Of a DNA stretch of 64,000 bases, positions 62,277 through 64,000 are shown piece after piece. The position numbers were made by a program, and so were the translations under genes. The notes beneath the pieces were generated by a model. That model searched no databases and was not told where the DNA came from. It saw only the letters and a program-made list of their open reading frames with translations. Numbering within the stretch: position 1 is the first letter of the stretch; the number at the start of each line of letters is the position of its first letter. Source of the DNA: Chelativorans sp. YIM 93263 (GTDB taxonomy: Bacteria; Pseudomonadota; Alphaproteobacteria; Rhizobiales; Rhizobiaceae). The stretch covers positions 276,001 through 340,000 of the forward strand of contig NZ_JAKCWP010000004.1 of NCBI RefSeq assembly GCF_028767125.1, given 5' to 3'.

Positions 62277-62351
62277 AGCAAGATGGAATAGGGGCGTTCA
62301 CGCGCTTTTATAGGGCCCCGACCGGCTTAGCCGAAGCACCCCACTCTCGTC

Positions 62352-62374
62352 ATCCTCGGGCTTGACCCGAGGAT
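62352..62374. repeat. Dispersed intergenic palindrome in the glyQ-glyS spacer
   Basis: ATCCTCGGG (62352-62360) and CCCGAGGAT (62366-62374) form a perfect 9-bp stem with the loop CTTGA. It shares the core with the degenerate copy at 33080-33108. Short palindromes of this sequence are common between genes of Hyphomicrobiales. Confidence 0.85.
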
Positions 62375-62478
62375 CCATGCCTGAGCCTTTCTGCTAGGCA
62401 CGAGCGCCACTGAATAGCTGCCGGTTTCCTACAGCACTGCCTCTTCCGCCAGTGTGTGACCCGTGCTGTCGTTCAGGG

Positions 62479-62505
62479 CCGATATCACCGAAGTGGTGAC
62501 ATCGG
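62479..62505. other. Inverted repeat upstream of glyS
   Basis: CCGATATCACC (62479-62489) and GGTGACATCGG (62495-62505) form an 11-bp stem with one A-C mismatch and a 5-nt loop. It lies 51 nt before the glyS start. It may affect glyS translation or be an operator; no known motif was recognised. Confidence 0.55.
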
Positions 62506-62555
62506 CAGACGGACTTGCTATTGCCCCGCCATACGTAGCCCTTCAGAGACCTTCC

Positions 62556-64000
62556 ATGCCCGACCTTCTTCTTGAACTTCGCAGTGAAGAAATCCCCGCC
62601 CGCATGCAGCGCAAGGCCGCCGGCGAGTTGAAGAAGCGCGTCACGGACGGTCTGGTCGAGGCGGGACTGACCTATGAGGCCGCCACCGAATACTGGACAC
62701 CGCGCCGCCTGGCGCTGGACGTGCGCGGCGTCACCGCCCACTCGAAGGATGTACGCGAGGAGCGCAAGGGCCCGCGCACGGACGCGCCGGAAAAGGCTGT
62801 CCAAGGCTTCCTGCGCGGCGCGGGCCTTTCTTCAGTCGAGGAGGCGGAAGTCCGCTCCGATCCCAAGAAGGGTGATTTCTACGTCGCCGTGTTCGAAAAG
62901 AAGGGCAGGGCGGCTGAAGAGATCGTCGCCGAGATGATGCCCGCCATCATCCGCGACTTCCCCTGGCCGAAATCCATGCGCTGGGGCGCGGCTTCGCGCA
63001 ATCCCGGCTCGTTGCGCTGGGTGCGCCCGCTCCAGTCCATCCTCTGCACCTTCGGCCCGGAGACCGAGGAGCCGGTCGTCGTCGATATCGAGGTCGACGG
63101 AATCCGCTCCTCCAACATCACCCGCGGTCACCGCTTCCACGCGCCCGATCCCATCACCGTGCGCCGCTTTGACGATTATGTGGAGAGCCTCGAAGCGGCC
63201 AAGGTCGTGCTCGATCCCGAGCGGCGCAAGCGCATGATCCTTGACGATGCCAAGAATCTTGCCTTCGCCAACGGCCTCGATCTGGTCGAGGACGAGGGCC
63301 TGCTTGAGGAAGTCTCCGGCTTGGTCGAATGGCCCGTCGTGCTCATGGGCGAGTTCGAGGAAGAATACCTCGAAATCCCCTCCGAAGTCGTCCGCCTCAC
63401 CATCCGCGCCAACCAGAAATGCTTCGTCACCCGCCCCGCAATCCCTCATCCTGAGCCTGTCGAAGGACCGCAGCGCGAGGCCAAGCTGTCCAACCGCTTC
63501 ATCATCACGGCCAACATCGAGGCCAAGGACGGCGGCAAGGAGATCGCCTACGGCAACGGCAAGGTGGTGCGCGCCCGCCTTTCCGACGCGCATTATTTCT
63601 GGAAGACCGACCAGGCCGACCTGCCGGATCTCGGCGACCTGACCGAATCCGCCGAAAAATTCCGCCTCGATCTGAAGAAGCCGCTCGACCAGCGCATGGC
63701 GCGGCTCGACCATCTGAATGTCACCTTCCACGCCAAGCTAGGCACGCAAGGCGAGCGCGTTGAGCGCATCCGCCGCCTCGCACGCGAGCTTGCGCCGATC
63801 GTCGGCGCCGATCCCGATCTGGCCGACCGCGCCGCCGTGCTCGCCAAGGCCGATTTGCAGACCGAGGTTGTGGGCGAGTTCCCCGAACTCCAGGGCGCCA
63901 TGGGCCGCGAGTATGCGGAGCTTCAGGGCGAGGACCCGTCCGTCTCCCGAGCCATCGAGGAGCACTATAAGCCCCTCGGCCCCTCCGATGTTGTGCCGAC
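62556..64000 (+). CDS. glyS: Glycyl-tRNA synthetase beta subunit (5' part, runs off the window)
   Basis: 481 codons are visible and the frame is open at the right edge; full-length proteins are about 690-750 aa, so about a third is missing. [20 protein letters not shown] is the family N-terminus, and the HD-like and tRNA-binding parts follow ([36 protein letters not shown]). ATG 62556 is the only sensible start. Within the well-conserved region (codons about 296-304) a copy of a dispersed repeat adds the peptide HPEPVEGP, which I do not expect in other GlyS proteins at that point. The frame is intact. Confidence 0.94.
   Translation, partial: MPDLLLELRSEEIPARMQRKAAGELKKRVTDGLVEAGLTYEAATEYWTPRRLALDVRGVTAHSKDVREERKGPRTDAPEKAVQGFLRGAGLSSVEEAEVRSDPKKGDFYVAVFEKKGRAAEEIVAEMMPAIIRDFPWPKSMRWGAASRNPGSLRWVRPLQSILCTFGPETEEPVVVDIEVDGIRSSNITRGHRFHAPDPITVRRFDDYVESLEAAKVVLDPERRKRMILDDAKNLAFANGLDLVEDEGLLEEVSGLVEWPVVLMGEFEEEYLEIPSEVVRLTIRANQKCFVTRPAIPHPEPVEGPQREAKLSNRFIITANIEAKDGGKEIAYGNGKVVRARLSDAHYFWKTDQADLPDLGDLTESAEKFRLDLKKPLDQRMARLDHLNVTFHAKLGTQGERVERIRRLARELAPIVGADPDLADRAAVLAKADLQTEVVGEFPELQGAMGREYAELQGEDPSVSRAIEEHYKPLGPSDVVP
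63443..63467. repeat. Repetitive palindromic element inserted in frame in glyS
   Basis: The 25-nt stretch starts CCCTCATCCTGAGCC and ends TGTCGAAGGA. It matches a very common short repeat of alphaproteobacteria usually found between genes. Here it is read in frame as the peptide HPEPVEGP inside GlyS. No stop or frameshift is created. Confidence 0.75.

Noticed and set aside
1-64000. tRNA genes, insertion sequences, integrases or prophage genes at the borders of the accessory cluster
   Set aside because: No tRNA-like cloverleaf, transposase, integrase or terminal inverted repeats were seen when reading the intergenic regions.

Overview
The window looks like a chromosomal segment of an alphaproteobacterium of the order Hyphomicrobiales, most likely a Phyllobacteriaceae/Mesorhizobium-like genus. 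The evidence is gene content and order: a separate F0 operon (atpI-atpB-atpE-atpF'-atpF) with no F1 genes; the run of S49 peptidase, methyltransferase, DUF2007 protein, polyprenyl synthase, TPR protein and glyQ-glyS; TPR_21 protein next to der; ExoF-like export protein; and GAAC-N7-GAAC type LexA site. The genus is an inference. No tRNA, rRNA, CRISPR, insertion sequence or phage gene was seen.

1-28.3 kb: an accessory surface-polysaccharide cluster. A LuxR-type regulator with a degenerate receiver precedes a Wzc-type chain-length/tyrosine-kinase protein and an ExoF-like outer-membrane exporter. Then come GDP-fucose synthesis (gmd, fcl), six glycosyltransferases, an acetyltransferase, a pyruvyl transferase, a WecA-type initiating transferase and a Wzx flippase. 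The last third (18.3-28.3 kb) is an unusual sugar-modification module: PLP aminotransferase of the glutamate-semialdehyde mutase fold, secreted DUF4038 hydrolase, SDR epimerase/dehydratase, DUF4910 peptidase-like protein, 3,5-epimerase, C-methyltransferase, CDP-glucose synthase and PIG-L deacetylase. No Wzy polymerase and no CDP-glucose 4,6-dehydratase are present.

28.3-30.6 kb: a GlxA-type AraC regulator diverges from a SAM methyltransferase.

30.6-42.6 kb: a probable 5-methylthioribose or 5-deoxyribose salvage module. mtnK-mtnA diverge from a complete ribose-type ABC importer (ATPase, permease, binding protein). After a BCCT transporter and a small lipoprotein comes a SorC-type regulator followed by a class II aldolase fused to a short-chain dehydrogenase. 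Inverted repeats built from TTTGTCAA/TTGACAAA overlap predicted -35 boxes at both control regions, suggesting one regulator for both loci. This is my best candidate for an incompletely described system.

42.6-64 kb: mostly core genome. Polysaccharide deacetylase, DksA-type zinc-finger protein, YfgM-like TPR protein, der, a SleB-type cell-wall hydrolase, the F0 operon, a TetR regulator, nnrU, rnhB, an SplB-like radical SAM protein preceded by a perfect alphaproteobacterial LexA box, moaB, ispE, an S49 peptidase, a methyltransferase, ispB, a TPR-LysM protein, glyQ and the 5' part of glyS. glyS carries an in-frame copy of a dispersed palindromic repeat.
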